A stretch of DNA of 64,000 nucleotides from Dendrolimus kikuchii (Eukaryota > Arthropoda > Insecta > Lepidoptera > Lasiocampidae). Under the pieces are notes generated by a model. That model worked only from the letters and a program-made list of their open reading frames with translations. It made no database searches and was not told where the DNA came from. Positions within the stretch are counted from its first letter, which is position 1. Each line of letters begins with the position of its first letter. The stretch spans positions 18,260,338 through 18,324,337 of the forward strand of contig CM034401.1 of assembly GCA_019925095.2 (NCBI GenBank). Direction: 5' to 3'. The position numbers and the translations under genes are program-made. Below are positions 31,213 to 41,165 of this stretch, one piece after another.

Positions 31213-31734
31213 TAGTGAAAACAGTGGCCTATGTAGTGGAAATGGTAGCCCTAAATATTATTTTTTTGAATATAGATAATCGTGTAAGATTTATATAGTC
31301 AAATTCACACACAACGTATAGCCCCATACAAATCACTAACATTTATCGTAGCGGGCTATTGTATCACACTTAGATAATAAATTTATAGACTACCGCATCA
31401 TGAGGTTCAGGCTTTCATTGAAGGTTTATATATTAAAATAAAAATAACTTCACATATATTATTTGCTAAAGTTATTCATAAAATGTACACAAGCGACATA
31501 AAGTATGCTCACCAAATATAACAGGACGTGTACACAAACTGTACACCTTTGGGAGAGCCGGTGTACATCGAGAATAACGTTACTGAGCCACTTGTTTCAC
31601 CGCTCCTGAATATTATATATAAAAGCCGATTGGCTGCGATAGTAATTTGGCCCGAATCCTGTCCATATTTTAGACCCGGTGGTTCTTTTCTTTTTTATAT
31701 TTAAATTCTTTTATCACAGGATTTTAAGTGTGGT
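31213..31734. other. AT-rich sequence, nothing recognised
   Basis: No feature supported. Confidence 0.5.
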
Positions 31735-32030
31735 AATTCAAATTCAAAAGTTCCACTGGAGAACACTTTTTGAAGGTCATACAATACATACAAGCTAAAA
31801 TTTCATTTTATTTCCTATATATGTACATCGCTTCGCAACGTGTTATTGCTGTTAAGGAGAAGAAGCGGCAAGAAACTCCCCAGCAACACGTCTAGCTAAA
31901 ATTGTTTTTTTTTTTATATTTCTTATTCTGTTTATATCCCAAGTGCTTTTTTTATAAGTTTTATACAGAAGTATGTTACAGAATTATTTTTTGAAGAATT
32001 AATGGAGTTGTAGCATACAGTGCATACTTA
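31735..32030 (-). mobile_element. LINE 3' UTR fragment, same family as 27.3 kb
   Basis: Shares attcaaattcaaaagtt, ctggagaacactttttgaag, cgcttcgcaacgtgtt, gaagaagcggcaagaaactc and tttgaagaattaatggagtt with 27,260-27,660, in the same orientation. 5' truncated before the ORF. Its own uninterrupted middle is the empty site for the RTE-A at 27.36 kb. Confidence 0.75.
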
Positions 32031-32104
32031 TATGACAAGGACACAATGGAAGGGAAAAAAATGATGGGCTTTCACGCGCACTAACTTGTTTGTATTAAAA
32101 ACAA

Positions 32105-32795
32105 TAACCGTCGGTAATTGTCCCACTGCTGGGCTCCGGCCTCCCAAGTTCTTAGGGAAACGCTTAGTATACCCACCATGCTTGTCCGAGGCAGCTTCGC
32201 GGGTTTGACACATCGGTTATGTCGACGTCTCGGTTTCATCGCGATGGTCTACTTCACTTTCTGCACGCGGAAATTATAACGATACTAGAGTTTTCCCCCA
32301 AACACCAGGAAATAGCTCTGTTTTTCTTACATAAAACTTAATGAAATATATATATATATATTTAAACGTTCAGTGTAAAATTATCTGGTAGTGAAAACCA
32401 CTTAGAAATCAGTTGCGTAGTGTAGGATGAATAAGCGGATGTACAGGCAGACGCGGAAGACGACTTTGTTTTATAATAGATATAACACTTTATTGTTCAC
32501 CAAAACTAGTAAACAAAAGGCGGTCTTATCGCTAAAAGCGATCTCTTCGAGGTAACCTGATGCACTGAAAGGAAATTCTTAAGTTATCTAATTATTACAA
32601 ATTAATGAAAAAAGAAAAAAAAAGTTACATATATGGACAGCATATTATAATTTTAATTTATTTAATTTAATTTAATATACAGATAAATCAGAAACCTGCT
32701 TAATTGAGGAATGCTTTTTCGGCCAGCCTTCGAATCTCGCTTCCTTTGAATTTGGAAGGCGAGTGTGTTGACCACGACGCTCACACAGAGTACTA
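32105..32795 (-). mobile_element. SINE-3 copy d, decayed and interrupted
   Basis: 32,105-32,290 holds the body (gtcccactgctgggctccgg, gacacatcggttatgtcgac, cacgcggaaattataacgat). The tRNA-like head resumes at about 32,670-32,795 (cagaaacctgcttaatt, cggccagccttcgaatctcg). Between them about 380 bp is inserted, containing an LT-family 3' end. Old copy: boxes mutated. Confidence 0.55.
32465..32590 (-). mobile_element. LT-family LINE 3' end inside SINE-3 copy d
   Basis: Image of the family end: agatataacactttattgtt, aaaaggcggtcttatcgcta, agcgatctcttcgaggtaac. Flanks it with a short tatat tail. Confidence 0.6.
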
Positions 32796-32824
32796 AATTG
32801 TATTAAAAAATTGTATTGATTCGA

Positions 32825-33365
32825 AGTCGTATTAAGAGTGACAGAGACTACACTAAATATAAACTACGACTGGCAAAGTCTAAATATAAGAATGACGTTT
32901 TTGGCAAAGCAGTAAATAAATTACGTCTGTATAAATTTGTTGAAATGAGAGCTTTGAGAAGTATATGTAAGGTTAATGTGAGTGATATGATAAGAAACAG
33001 TGTGACAAGGGAGCGTTGTGGATTGTAAGAAGATGTATGGACAAGATTTGAAAAAGGAATGGTACGGTGGTTTGGGCATATAGAGAGAATGAATGAAAGC
33101 AGAATCATAAAACAAGTATATGACAGCAATAAGACTGGTACCCAGAGACGGCGCTGGTAGACTGAGACGTACTCATCATGATCAAATTGAAGATATTTTG
33201 AAGAAATGTCACATAAAAAGCAGTTTAAATAAGCGTGTATGTTTGAAAAGATTAATGAAAGTTGATGAAGCGAAAGTGTTTGTCAGGATCGTAGCAGGTG
33301 GAGATCCATCGTCTCTGCCTACCCCAATGGGAAACAGGCGTGACAATATGTATAAGTTCTTGTTC
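32825..33365 (+). mobile_element. RTE-B LINE 3' fragment with mutated ORF
   Basis: Reading frames broken by a stop near 33,028 and later frameshifts encode EMRALRSICKVNVSDMIRN, then MVRWFGHIERMNESRIIKQV, a THHDQIEDILKK segment and a C-terminus ending at aatgggaaacaggcgtgaca and tatg. The layout is parallel to RTE-A (EMRALRKIC...WFGHVERM...FHDQIDRVL), so RTE-A and RTE-B are sister families. Non-functional. Confidence 0.72.
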
Positions 33366-33489
33366 GTTTTTGACTAATTTAGCTTAATAATTAATTATGT
33401 TTTGAATAATAAAAAGTCCAAAAGCAAATATGACTTGTGGCGTGACATAGTCGTGGAGGATTTGAAATATTTTCAGATTTACAACAACA

Positions 33490-33540
33490 AAAAACTATAT
33501 TGTTCACCATAAACTTAAACCTAGACTTCTTAAATTCACA
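33490..33540 (-). mobile_element. LT-family tail remnant
   Basis: tattgttcaccataaactta and aacctagacttct match the end of the LT copy at 7.3 kb in reverse. Confidence 0.45.
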
Positions 33541-33551
33541 ATACTTTTTTT

Positions 33552-34010
33552 CTGGAGCTGGCAAACACGCAAGCGGCCTAATGGAAAGTGGTGTTACTGT
33601 CGCCTATAGATGTTTGCAACACTAAAGGCGAAGCCAACGCATTGCCAGCATTGAATTTTAGTATAGAATAATAATTACAGCCCTTAACATCGCACTGCAG
33701 GGGTCGGACCTCGTTCGCCTTGTTTAAGGCGACTTGGCAGGTTTGACACATCGGTTATCTCTGTATGTAGGTTTCATCACGATGTTGTCCTTCACCGTTG
33801 TTAGTACATGGTAATTATAACAATATGCACGTTAGGTCAAAAAACTGTCTAAGTGATGCATGCGCATGGTTTGGATTTGCGACGTGTGCGCTAGCCATTA
33901 CACTACCACGACTTCACTACCCGCTCTAGAATGGGATAGAAAGGCTGAAACAGCAGGGGTGGTAGAGAGGGGTTGACATCAAGGAAAAAGAATAGGCGGG
34001 ATGTGATAAT
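33552..34010 (-). mobile_element. SINE-2-like remnant split by SINE-3 copy e
   Basis: 33,552-33,660 is the LINE-like tail (image of gaagccaacgcattgccagc). 33,915-34,010 is the purine-rich body (gaatgggatagaaaggctg, aataggcgggatgtgataat). Between them, SINE-3 (33,672-33,913) appears inserted. Boundaries are approximate. Confidence 0.45.
33672..33913 (-). mobile_element. tRNA-headed SINE-3, copy e
   Basis: Body (ttaaggcgacttggcaggtt, gttagtacatggtaattata) and head image (gtgcgctagccattacacta, ccacgac) on the minus strand. The B-box region is partly deleted. Confidence 0.75.
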
Positions 34011-34420
34011 CGAATTATAAAATCCCAAAACAGAGTAGCGACGGTTAAAACACTCGTTTAATAGCAAACCGGTAAAACAACATCAATAATAATCGCATGT
34101 GGTTTTTCTCTTTAAAACGCATGACTACATTCATTAGGGCAACGCGTTTTGCGTCCGCTTGCGGTTTTTTGTCGTACCCTCATTAATTGTTCTTTAATGA
34201 GAGTGCCCGAGTCCCGGCGGGATGGGCGGACGCACGGCACACGATATTGCTGGCACAGATTATATTCAAGCTTAATTGGACCAAGGACAGATTGAATGAC
34301 TTTGATCGGTGATTAGGTCTGTGACTAGTTTGTATGTATGCAAGTTTTAAAGCTTGCGCAAACCGGCGGACGTGACGACAAAGGATTTAATGTGATTTTT
34401 AATCAATCAATCTTTATTTG
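34011..34420. other. Unique, CG-rich at 34,130-34,250
   Basis: Contains acgcgttttgcgtccgcttg and gtcccggcgggatgggcgga. No frame or repeat recognised; possibly regulatory. Confidence 0.35.
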
Positions 34421-34720
34421 CAAGAATGTAGTTTCTCTCTCTTTTTTCTATCACCATATTCCAATTAATTGGGGTCGGCACAATATGTCTTTTCATATAA
34501 GACATATTTAGATTTGGCTTTTTTACTACCGGCCGCCTACATGACATTAACCCTGCTCGGGACGGGACAGTAGCCCAACTAACTAGGGCTAGGAGCGCCA
34601 GCACAATATGCTGCCACCCCGTACGTGGTACCCCATCCTTGGCACCACTGCGCTTAAGAAGGCCCTCCGACCGTGTGGTGCTGTCGTACCGCCCTAATTA
34701 AGTACTCAAGAATGTAGTTT
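34421..34720 (-). mobile_element. SINE-5 with RTE-C-like 3' end
   Basis: The insertion is 34,435-34,706, with a perfect 14-bp TSD caagaatgtagttt at 34,421-34,434 and 34,707-34,720. On the minus strand it starts near gggcggtacgacagcaccac, continues through aggatggggtaccacgtacg and gggctactgtcccgtcccga, and ends aagacatattgtgccgaccc with an aattaattgg block and an A/G-rich tail. The last 60-70 bp match the 3' end of RTE-C LINEs (45.0 kb), so it probably uses RTE-C machinery. No open frame. Confidence 0.75.
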
Positions 34721-35058
34721 ATACAGGTGTCATACAATTGTAGACGCACAGTACGTTCTACCACATAGTGGTGTACAAAATTAATTAAAAATTAAAATTA
34801 TGTTTTTATAAATATTCTAATTTAAATCAATGTCAATTAAGCTTTGGTAATATATAAGCAATTTATGTCAGAATGTCAATATTTTAATAATGGCAAGATA
34901 CTGTCTTTAATTTATGTCAAAAGAAAAAATAACAAATAGATCACTAAGATTTTCCATAATAACGACAATCACTTTTTTTTAAGAAATTCATCTACAGTAT
35001 AAAAACATTCCTTGATCACTTTTTTAAGACTACAGTGAATTTTCTAGAGGGTACGTTT
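34721..35058. other. AT-rich sequence, nothing recognised
   Basis: A phrase at about 34,860-34,905 ('caatattttaataatggcaa', 'gatactgtct') recurs at 36,845-36,875, so part of it is a short repeat of unknown kind. Confidence 0.4.
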
Positions 35059-35062
35059 ATAA

Positions 35063-35596
35063 TGTTACGAGTTACAGGACTCGAATTAAAATAAATGCCA
35101 TTAGAATTAATATAGAGTTTATTAGAACTGTAAAAACACGTATAAAACAGGTACAAAATAAAACTGGTGCAACCAATTCACACTGCACGATTCAATGCAA
35201 TTCAACACGCGCAAATTCCGTCACTATGTCACTAATCGAAAGCACTACACACGTTTTAACCGTATCGTAGTCGTCGCTTGACTGCCCCACCTCTCCGTTC
35301 GGGCATTGTTTTATACTAAAATGTATAATACCGACAAAGGGGCCGCGTTAACCCGCACATCTGGCAAACTTCGACGCAATTCCATAAAAATAAGGATTAT
35401 CCGACACTAATGGCGGCCATAAAAGAAAGGATTAGTTCGACTCTAATTACAGCCAGAAAATAACAATAGATGTTTTAAAGTTTAAACACGAAGTAAACAA
35501 AAGAATTCCGAATGCGAGAGGGGCAATAAACAAGGTGCGCAGCATTTCTTTTTTTGGTATGAAACAATAGGTACGCAGGTGGCCCAACTTGTAACA
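35063..35596 (-). mobile_element. Solo LTR copy 4
   Basis: 534 bp with TGTTACGAGTTACAGGACTC start and TTGTAACA end, and TSD ataa at 35,059-35,062 and 35,597-35,600. The TATA box (gttttatac image) is near 35,310. More diverged from copies 2 and 3 than these are from each other and closer to copy 1 in the gcttgactgcc region. Same minus-strand orientation. Confidence 0.82.
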
Positions 35597-35600
35597 ATAA

Positions 35601-36345
35601 TATCAGTTGACAAAGAGTTATAAATAAGAGGAATCATGTAAATACAGTTCCTTCTGAAGAGAACCAGAGAAGGCACAGGCATCTTTAATTTTACTTTAAT
35701 AATAAATATTTTCATTAAATGTAAAAGGTTTTAAAGCTTAAATAACACTTTAAAATATTAATTTCTTCTATTTAAGATTTGCTTACTCCAAAACGTACAA
35801 GAATTTCATATAAAATTAATTTAGTGAAGCATCAGCATCTCGTAATCCTTAATTGACTTACAGCGTCCACTCCGAAATCTCTTAAACGTCTCAAATTAAT
35901 ATAGCAGAGTTGAGATAAACTGAATACTCCAAATAAGTTGTTATTTCTCCTTAAAAATACGAAGTAATCCGCCTTAATGCCCCGCAAATCCGACGTTGAG
36001 CTGAACATCAAAGAGTCCCATCAGAGACGAATCCGAAAGAAACTCGCCCTTAACAGTTTAATTGAAATCGAACCGCCTCACAATTTTTCAATGTCCAAAT
36101 CTCTTTTTTTTTTAATTTAAGAAGGAATTTTATCGTTTAAGGCGGCCCTTTTTTTAAGTCTGCGTGATTTGACTTTTTAACTCAGTCTCAAGATGAATGA
36201 TGTTTAAGAGGAAGTAGCGCATTCGTGTAACATAAGGCCTGATACAGTTGAATTAGAAAATGTTGGGAGTCTTAAAATAAGTTCAAGCTGATATGGCAAA
36301 GTCAAAGTATAGTGTAAAGTGGAACTTACTTTAAATAATAAAATG
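35601..36345. other. AT-rich unique sequence
   Basis: No recognised repeat or coding frame. Confidence 0.5.
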
Positions 36346-36725
36346 TGTGCGTCTCGGGACGCTTGACAGAAGTGATTTAATATTGAAATTGTTCAACTTG
36401 AGAAAAGATTTAGGTTATTACTTAAATTTTATGTATATTAATATGATATTTATTATAAAATCTTTTATTGATTATAAAATATATTTTATTCTTGGTTACA
36501 ATTCTTGAATATGTACATTAGAATTTTGTGTATGTACATTATGAGTCTCATTATTTAATATAATTACCGAAATACGGCTAACTCTGTGGATTTCAGTGAG
36601 AGAGGAGAAGCCTGCCTACCGCTACCGTATGCGTGAGAGAAAGGGAAGCCAGACAGACTGGCGCTGTAACGCGTTACGTAACGAAGCGGTTTACCCTCCC
36701 ATAAGAAGTTATTTATCACTTCAAA
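36346..36725. mobile_element. MITE-1 relative with about 240 bp insert
   Basis: The left edge gtgcgtctcgggacgcttga / gaagtgat and right part accgtatgcgtgagagaaa...ttaccctcccataagaagtt, atcacttca match the element at 21.4 kb. Between them is AT-rich extra DNA (about 36,372-36,605), so either this copy is longer or the 21.4-kb copy is a deletion product. Confidence 0.6.
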
Positions 36726-36919
36726 AACTTTTAAATTTGATATTTAAAATTATCGAGCCAGTCTAGCGTTGTTGTGTTAATGCTGTACAAGAATAGTGTA
36801 GATTCCTATTTATTAATCTATAACCTTGTAACTGAGATGTAAATCAATATTTTAATAATGGCAAGATACTGTCTCCATTTCCTTTAAAAAATAAACAAGT
36901 ATATAATATGTACGAGTAT

Positions 36920-37100
36920 AATAATAACAGCCCATAAACGTCCCACTTCTGGGCTTGGACCTCCCACTATAGGGAACGGACAGTATACTCGCCATGTTTT
37001 TCCAAGGCGGCTTTGGCAGGTTCAACACATCGGTTATTTCTGTGTGTAGGTTTCATCACAATGTTTTCCTTCACCCTTGTTAGCACGTGGTAATTGAATA
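36920..37100 (-). mobile_element. SINE-3 copy f (head lost)
   Basis: Left end cagcccataaacgtcccact to gttagcacgtggtaattga; the tRNA-like head is absent. Preceded by ataataata, the usual tail. Confidence 0.78.
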
Positions 37101-37161
37101 GAATTTATTGTATGAATATCAAACAATGACATATTGCGAGTTTAAAATTTTCTTAATTATC

Positions 37162-37453
37162 TTTTTTTTATTGCACGAGTTCTGCAGACAGGCAATCGTC
37201 CCAGCGGTTGTCATCGCCTATGGACATTTGTAACACCAAAGGTGCTACCAATGTCCTATCGCTCTCTAAAGGGGACTAGACCCTGACCACCAATGCCGGA
37301 ATACAAACTAAAGTTGTTATGGTGGCATAGTCTAGACTAGGGGTAATTCATTCTGACAGGCCCTATTACCTGGCTGTGGGTTGTTTTGTCGCCTCTTACG
37401 TCAGGCCACCCGGCCTCAGGAAATTCTACTCTTTCTCCGTTCTTACACGGATA
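37162..37453 (-). mobile_element. SINE-1 copy g
   Basis: All blocks present but diverged; ends cttacacggata rather than cctgcacggata. Confidence 0.78.
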
Positions 37454-37873
37454 AAATGTTAAACTCTAATTTACGAATTTCGAGCTTTGGTTTTAAACAA
37501 GTTAATCGCTGGCTCCTCTGTTATAACCACAATTAATAAATCCCTCGTTTGCAATATTCCATCAAACCACAAGTACCGGAGTTATGTTGAAAATCTGCGA
37601 CCCATCACTCGGTGACCATTTTGTAAATAAATAATACGAAAAATAAATAAACGAAATGGCCGACATAACTGTGTGTTGGTATTTATTTTCGATAAAACGA
37701 TTTCTCTTTGGAACTTTAACAATTTTAATAAATGTACACGATACGATCGTCGTTACTCTGCTTACGGCGATATTATGGCTTTAATATTGTAAGGCTGTGG
37801 GAGCGTATTGATTTGTGTTGACTTTGAAAATTCATACTTCACTTACAGATGCGTATATGAATGTAAGTACGTA
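37454..37873. other. AT-rich sequence, nothing recognised
   Basis: No feature supported. Confidence 0.5.
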
Positions 37874-38009
37874 TGGATATTAATACATACTTACATAACT
37901 TCACGCCAGTTCCCTTACGGGGTAGGCACGGACAATAGAGAGCCATTCAGGCTTATTGTTACACACCTCACTTGCTTCTTTGACATTGATAGCTCTTTGG
38001 ATATTAATA
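37874..38009 (-). mobile_element. RTE-A LINE 3' fragment
   Basis: The insertion is 37,886-37,997, with TSD tggatattaata at 37,874-37,885 and 37,998-38,009. Some substitutions (gacaatagagagcc) mark it as older. Confidence 0.85.
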
Positions 38010-38027
38010 TAATAGAAAAGTCGAAAT

Positions 38028-38530
38028 TGTAAAGGCACGCTTGGCTGTCCATCAACGGACGTTGATGCCAACACTAATGCACGGCAGTGAAAGTTGGGTG
38101 TGGCAGAAGAATCATAAAAGTAGAATAAATGCAGTTGAAATGAGAGCTTTGAAAAGTATAAGATAAGATAAGAATAGTGTAATAAGGGAACGTTGTGGAT
38201 TGAAAGAAGATGTAATAACAAGAGTTGAAAAAGGAATGTTAACGTTGTTTGGGCATGTGCAGAGGATGAATAAAAATGGATGAAGATAGAATAGAAGAAT
38301 TGACAATGGTAGAGTTGGTACCGGCAGATCACGACATGCACACCGTGATCAAATAACAGAAGTGTTAAAACAAGGTCAGGTAAAAAGCATATCAAATAAA
38401 CGTGCATGTATGAAGGTTAATGAAAGTAGATGAAGCGAAAGTTGTTTGTCAGGATCGTTGTAAGTGGAGATCTGTAGCCTCTGCCTACCCCCATGGGAAA
38501 CAGGCGTAATAATATGTATATGTATGTATG
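38028..38530 (+). mobile_element. RTE-B LINE 3' fragment (longest 5' reach)
   Basis: The sequence encodes LMPTLMHGSESWVWQKNHKS then RINAVEMRALKSI before decay, later a LFGHVQRMN-like motif, a HRDQITEVLKQ-like segment, and the ending atgggaaacaggcg with tatg. 'GSE.W' precedes the EMRALR block in this LINE group, so this copy shows the part just upstream of that seen in RTE-A. Frameshifts and losses make it non-coding. Confidence 0.72.
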
Positions 38531-38780
38531 AATAGTTGAAGTTTAGAGTGAAATCAACTGAGATATTTTTTAGATCTCACAAAACGCCGAATTTGCCTAG
38601 AGTTTGTATGAGCGTACAAGTTATAACGTCATATCTTAAGCGAGTCATATAGTGTAGCAATTTATAATTAAAAAAGCGCCTAAATAGAAATATACAATTG
38701 TAACAACTGTCAGAATTATTTATCTTTATATTAAGGGATGAAAGTCACGTTACAAAAATAATGTTAAGCTGTACGAATGA

Positions 38781-38813
38781 CGGGTATAAATGTAAAGGTA
38801 AAACCAAAACAGC

Positions 38814-38873
<60 letters not shown>

Positions 38874-39010
38874 GAGAATGGATTGTGTGAAGGATAACAC
38901 GATGATTTGCGGTGTGATAGAAGACATATATATGTCAGAATAGAATAGTATGAAAGAAAAAGACATATTGTGCCAACCCCGAATAATTGGGCGAATTAGT
39001 GAAGAAAAGA
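38781..39010 (+). mobile_element. RTE-C LINE 3' fragment containing (AG)n
   Basis: Flanks of the (AG)n tract (tgtaaaggtaaaaccaaaac on the left; gaatggattgtgtgaaggat on the right) match the RTE-C copy at 44.93 kb, where 'aaaaaaaagatgg' stands in its place. It ends aagacatattgtgccaaccc. The coding region equivalent to GRPKKRWMDYVKDDM has been blown apart by microsatellite growth. Confidence 0.65.
38815..38877. repeat. (AG)n microsatellite
   Basis: About 30 AG units with one gg interruption, grown inside the RTE-C copy at its A/G-rich 'aaaaagatgg' site. Confidence 0.95.
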
Positions 39011-39039
39011 GAGAATTCATCTATATATGTATTTGACTG

Positions 39040-39155
39040 AACTCTTCCTAAACAGCGGGATTGATTTTGATGAAGTTTGTATTGTGTTTGTAAGGCTGCT
39101 ATAGAGTTCTAGACTTTTTTCCATGACAGGAAAAGGTCTGCCCGGCCGCTAGTTG
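39040..39155 (-). repeat. AG-family repeat fragment
   Basis: Reverse image of the family: gattttgatgaagtttgtat, agttctagactttttt, ggtctgcccggccgctagt. Confidence 0.6.
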
Positions 39156-39224
39156 CAATATAAAAAAACCTTGAAAATGCTCTAATTCGCATCGAGAAGT
39201 TAAGTAATAATTACTACTTGCGTA

Positions 39225-40440
39225 GATTTTTTAGCTACAAGATTTTATAACGTCTCTAACGTTTTTTTAGTTACAAAATTTTATAACGACTCGTAACGTT
39301 TTTTTAGCTACAAGATTTTAAACGTCTCTAACGTTTTTTTAGTTACAAGATTTTATAATGGCTCTAACGTTTTTTTAGTTACAAGATTTTATAATGGCTC
39401 TAGCGTTTTTTTAGTTACAAGATTTTATAACGAGTCGTAACGTTTTTTTAGCTACAAGATTTTAAACGTCTCTAACGTTTTTTTAGTTACAAGATTTTAT
39501 AATGGCTCTAGCGTTTTTTTAGTTACAAGATTTTATAACGACTCGTAACGTTTTTTTAGCTACAAGATTTTAAACGTCTCTAACGTTTTTTTAGTTACAA
39601 GATTTTATAATGGCTCTAACGTTTTTTTAGTTACAAGATTTTATAATGGCTCTAGCGTTTTTTTAGTTACAAGATTTTATAACGACTCGTAACGTTTTTT
39701 TAGCTACAAGATTTTAAACGTCTCTAACGTTTTTTTAGTTACAAGATTTTATAATGGCTCTAACGTTTTTTTAGTTACAAGATTTTATAATGGCTCTAAC
39801 GTTTTTTTAGTTACAAGATTTTATAACGACTCGTAACGTTTTTTTAGCTACAAGATTTTAAACGTCTCTAACGTTTTTTTAGTTACAAGATTTTATAATG
39901 GCTCTAGCGTTTTTTTAGTTACAAGATTTTATAACGACTCGTAACGTTTTTTTAGCTACAAGATTTTAAACGTCTCTAACGTTTTTTTAGTTACAAGATT
40001 TTATAATGGCTCTAACGTTTTTTTAGTTACAAGATTTTATAACGACTCGTAACGTTTTTTAGCTACAAGATTTTAAACGTCTCTAACGTTTTTTTAGTTA
40101 CAAGATTTTATAATGGCTCTAGCGTTTTTTTAGTTACAAGATTTTATAACGACTCGTAACGTTTTTTTAGCTACAAGATTTTATAACGTCTCTAACGTTT
40201 TTTTAGTTACAAGATTTTATAACGTCTCTAACTTTTTTTTAGTTACAAGATTTTATAACGACTCTAACGTTTTTTTAGCTACAAGATTTTATAACGGCTC
40301 TAACGTTTTTTTTAATTACAAGATTTTATAACGACTCTAACGTTTTTTTAGCTACAAGATTTTATGACTGCTCTAACGTTTTTTTAGTTACAAGATTTCA
40401 TAATGACTAACGTTTTTTTAATTACAAGATTTTATAACTA
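39225..40440. repeat. 36-bp minisatellite with higher-order repeat structure
   Basis: About 34 tandem units of about 36 bp (cgtttttttagttacaagat then tttataa..g.ctcta). Variants: A (gctacaagattttaaacg, tctctaac; one base shorter), B (ttacaagattttataatggc, tctaac), B' (same with ctagc), C (ataacgactcgtaac). Units 3-26 follow seven higher-order blocks: A-B-B'-C, A-B'-C, A-B-B'-C, A-B-B-C, A-B'-C, A-B-C, A-B'-C. Units at both edges (1-2 and 27-34) are divergent and outside the pattern. This is the signature of unequal exchange homogenising the centre. No coding potential. Confidence 0.93.
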
Positions 40441-40724
40441 TCACTCTTTGACAACAGTATTAGTTTAATGCACGCAAATTTACAGTTGCAATTTGTACCC
40501 CAGTGTATTATTGCCAGCGGAGGCTGTGTGAAATATGTAGCTGGCCATTAACGTTCCCTGTTTAATATTTATATTTAAACGCGCACAATTTCGGTGCACA
40601 CGTGTTTGCGAGCTCTAACTTGGAATTAGAATGAATTAGATTAAATGTTAAAAGTACATTAGTCGTTACAAAACGGGGAAAATGTTCACACATTGCTTAC
40701 TATGAGTAACTTCTTTTTGTTATT

Positions 40725-40790
40725 TTTTTATAACCGATTTCAATAAGAAGAAGGTCCTCAATTGGACTGTATGTTTTTTTACTATGTTTG
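40725..40790. repeat. 'ccgattttcaa...aaggtcctcaatt' repeat end
   Basis: ataaccgatttcaataagaa and gaaggtcctcaattggactg resemble the arthropod repeat end seen inverted near 30.2 kb. Short and uncertain. Confidence 0.4.
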
Positions 40791-40979
40791 TTAACGTTAG
40801 TTACGGTAACGTTAGTTAGTTAATGGCGAGCGGTGCTGTGGTAGAACGAAGATGAAGCTACCATTCTGAACAGTTCATAGGAACACTCAGAACGGAACCA
40901 TCACTGTAATCTATTTTTGTAATATTATAAAATTCAAAAAATGAAAAAGTTTAAAAATATCTGTAATGCACTAAAAAAA

Positions 40980-41165
40980 CGATGGAGAACACGATACAAT
41001 TTTTATCATATTTCTTGTCTGTTTGTTCAGGGATTCTTGTAAAAACTACTGAGCTGATTTCGATGCAGTTTTCGCTGATCGACAGCATATTTTTAGACTT
41101 AAAATCTGCGCTACTTGTTTTTCCGGGAATCCCGCGATCATTTTTCTGGAACGATTTAAAATGTT
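40980..41165 (+). repeat. AG-superfamily repeat, 'cccgcga' type
   Basis: Inverted counterpart of 10,575-10,825: gatggagaacacgatacaat, tgtctgtttgttcagggatt, gatttcgatgcagttttcgc, tgatcgacagcatattttta, gggaatcccgcg. Confidence 0.6.

Noticed and set aside
37901..38407. 168-residue minus-strand open frame
   Set aside because: It runs antisense through RTE-B, whose real coding strand is plus, and into an RTE-A fragment. The composition reflects the antisense of a LINE.
39225..40440. CRISPR-like regular array
   Set aside because: Units are continuous tandem repeats without unique spacers, in an animal genome. It is a minisatellite.
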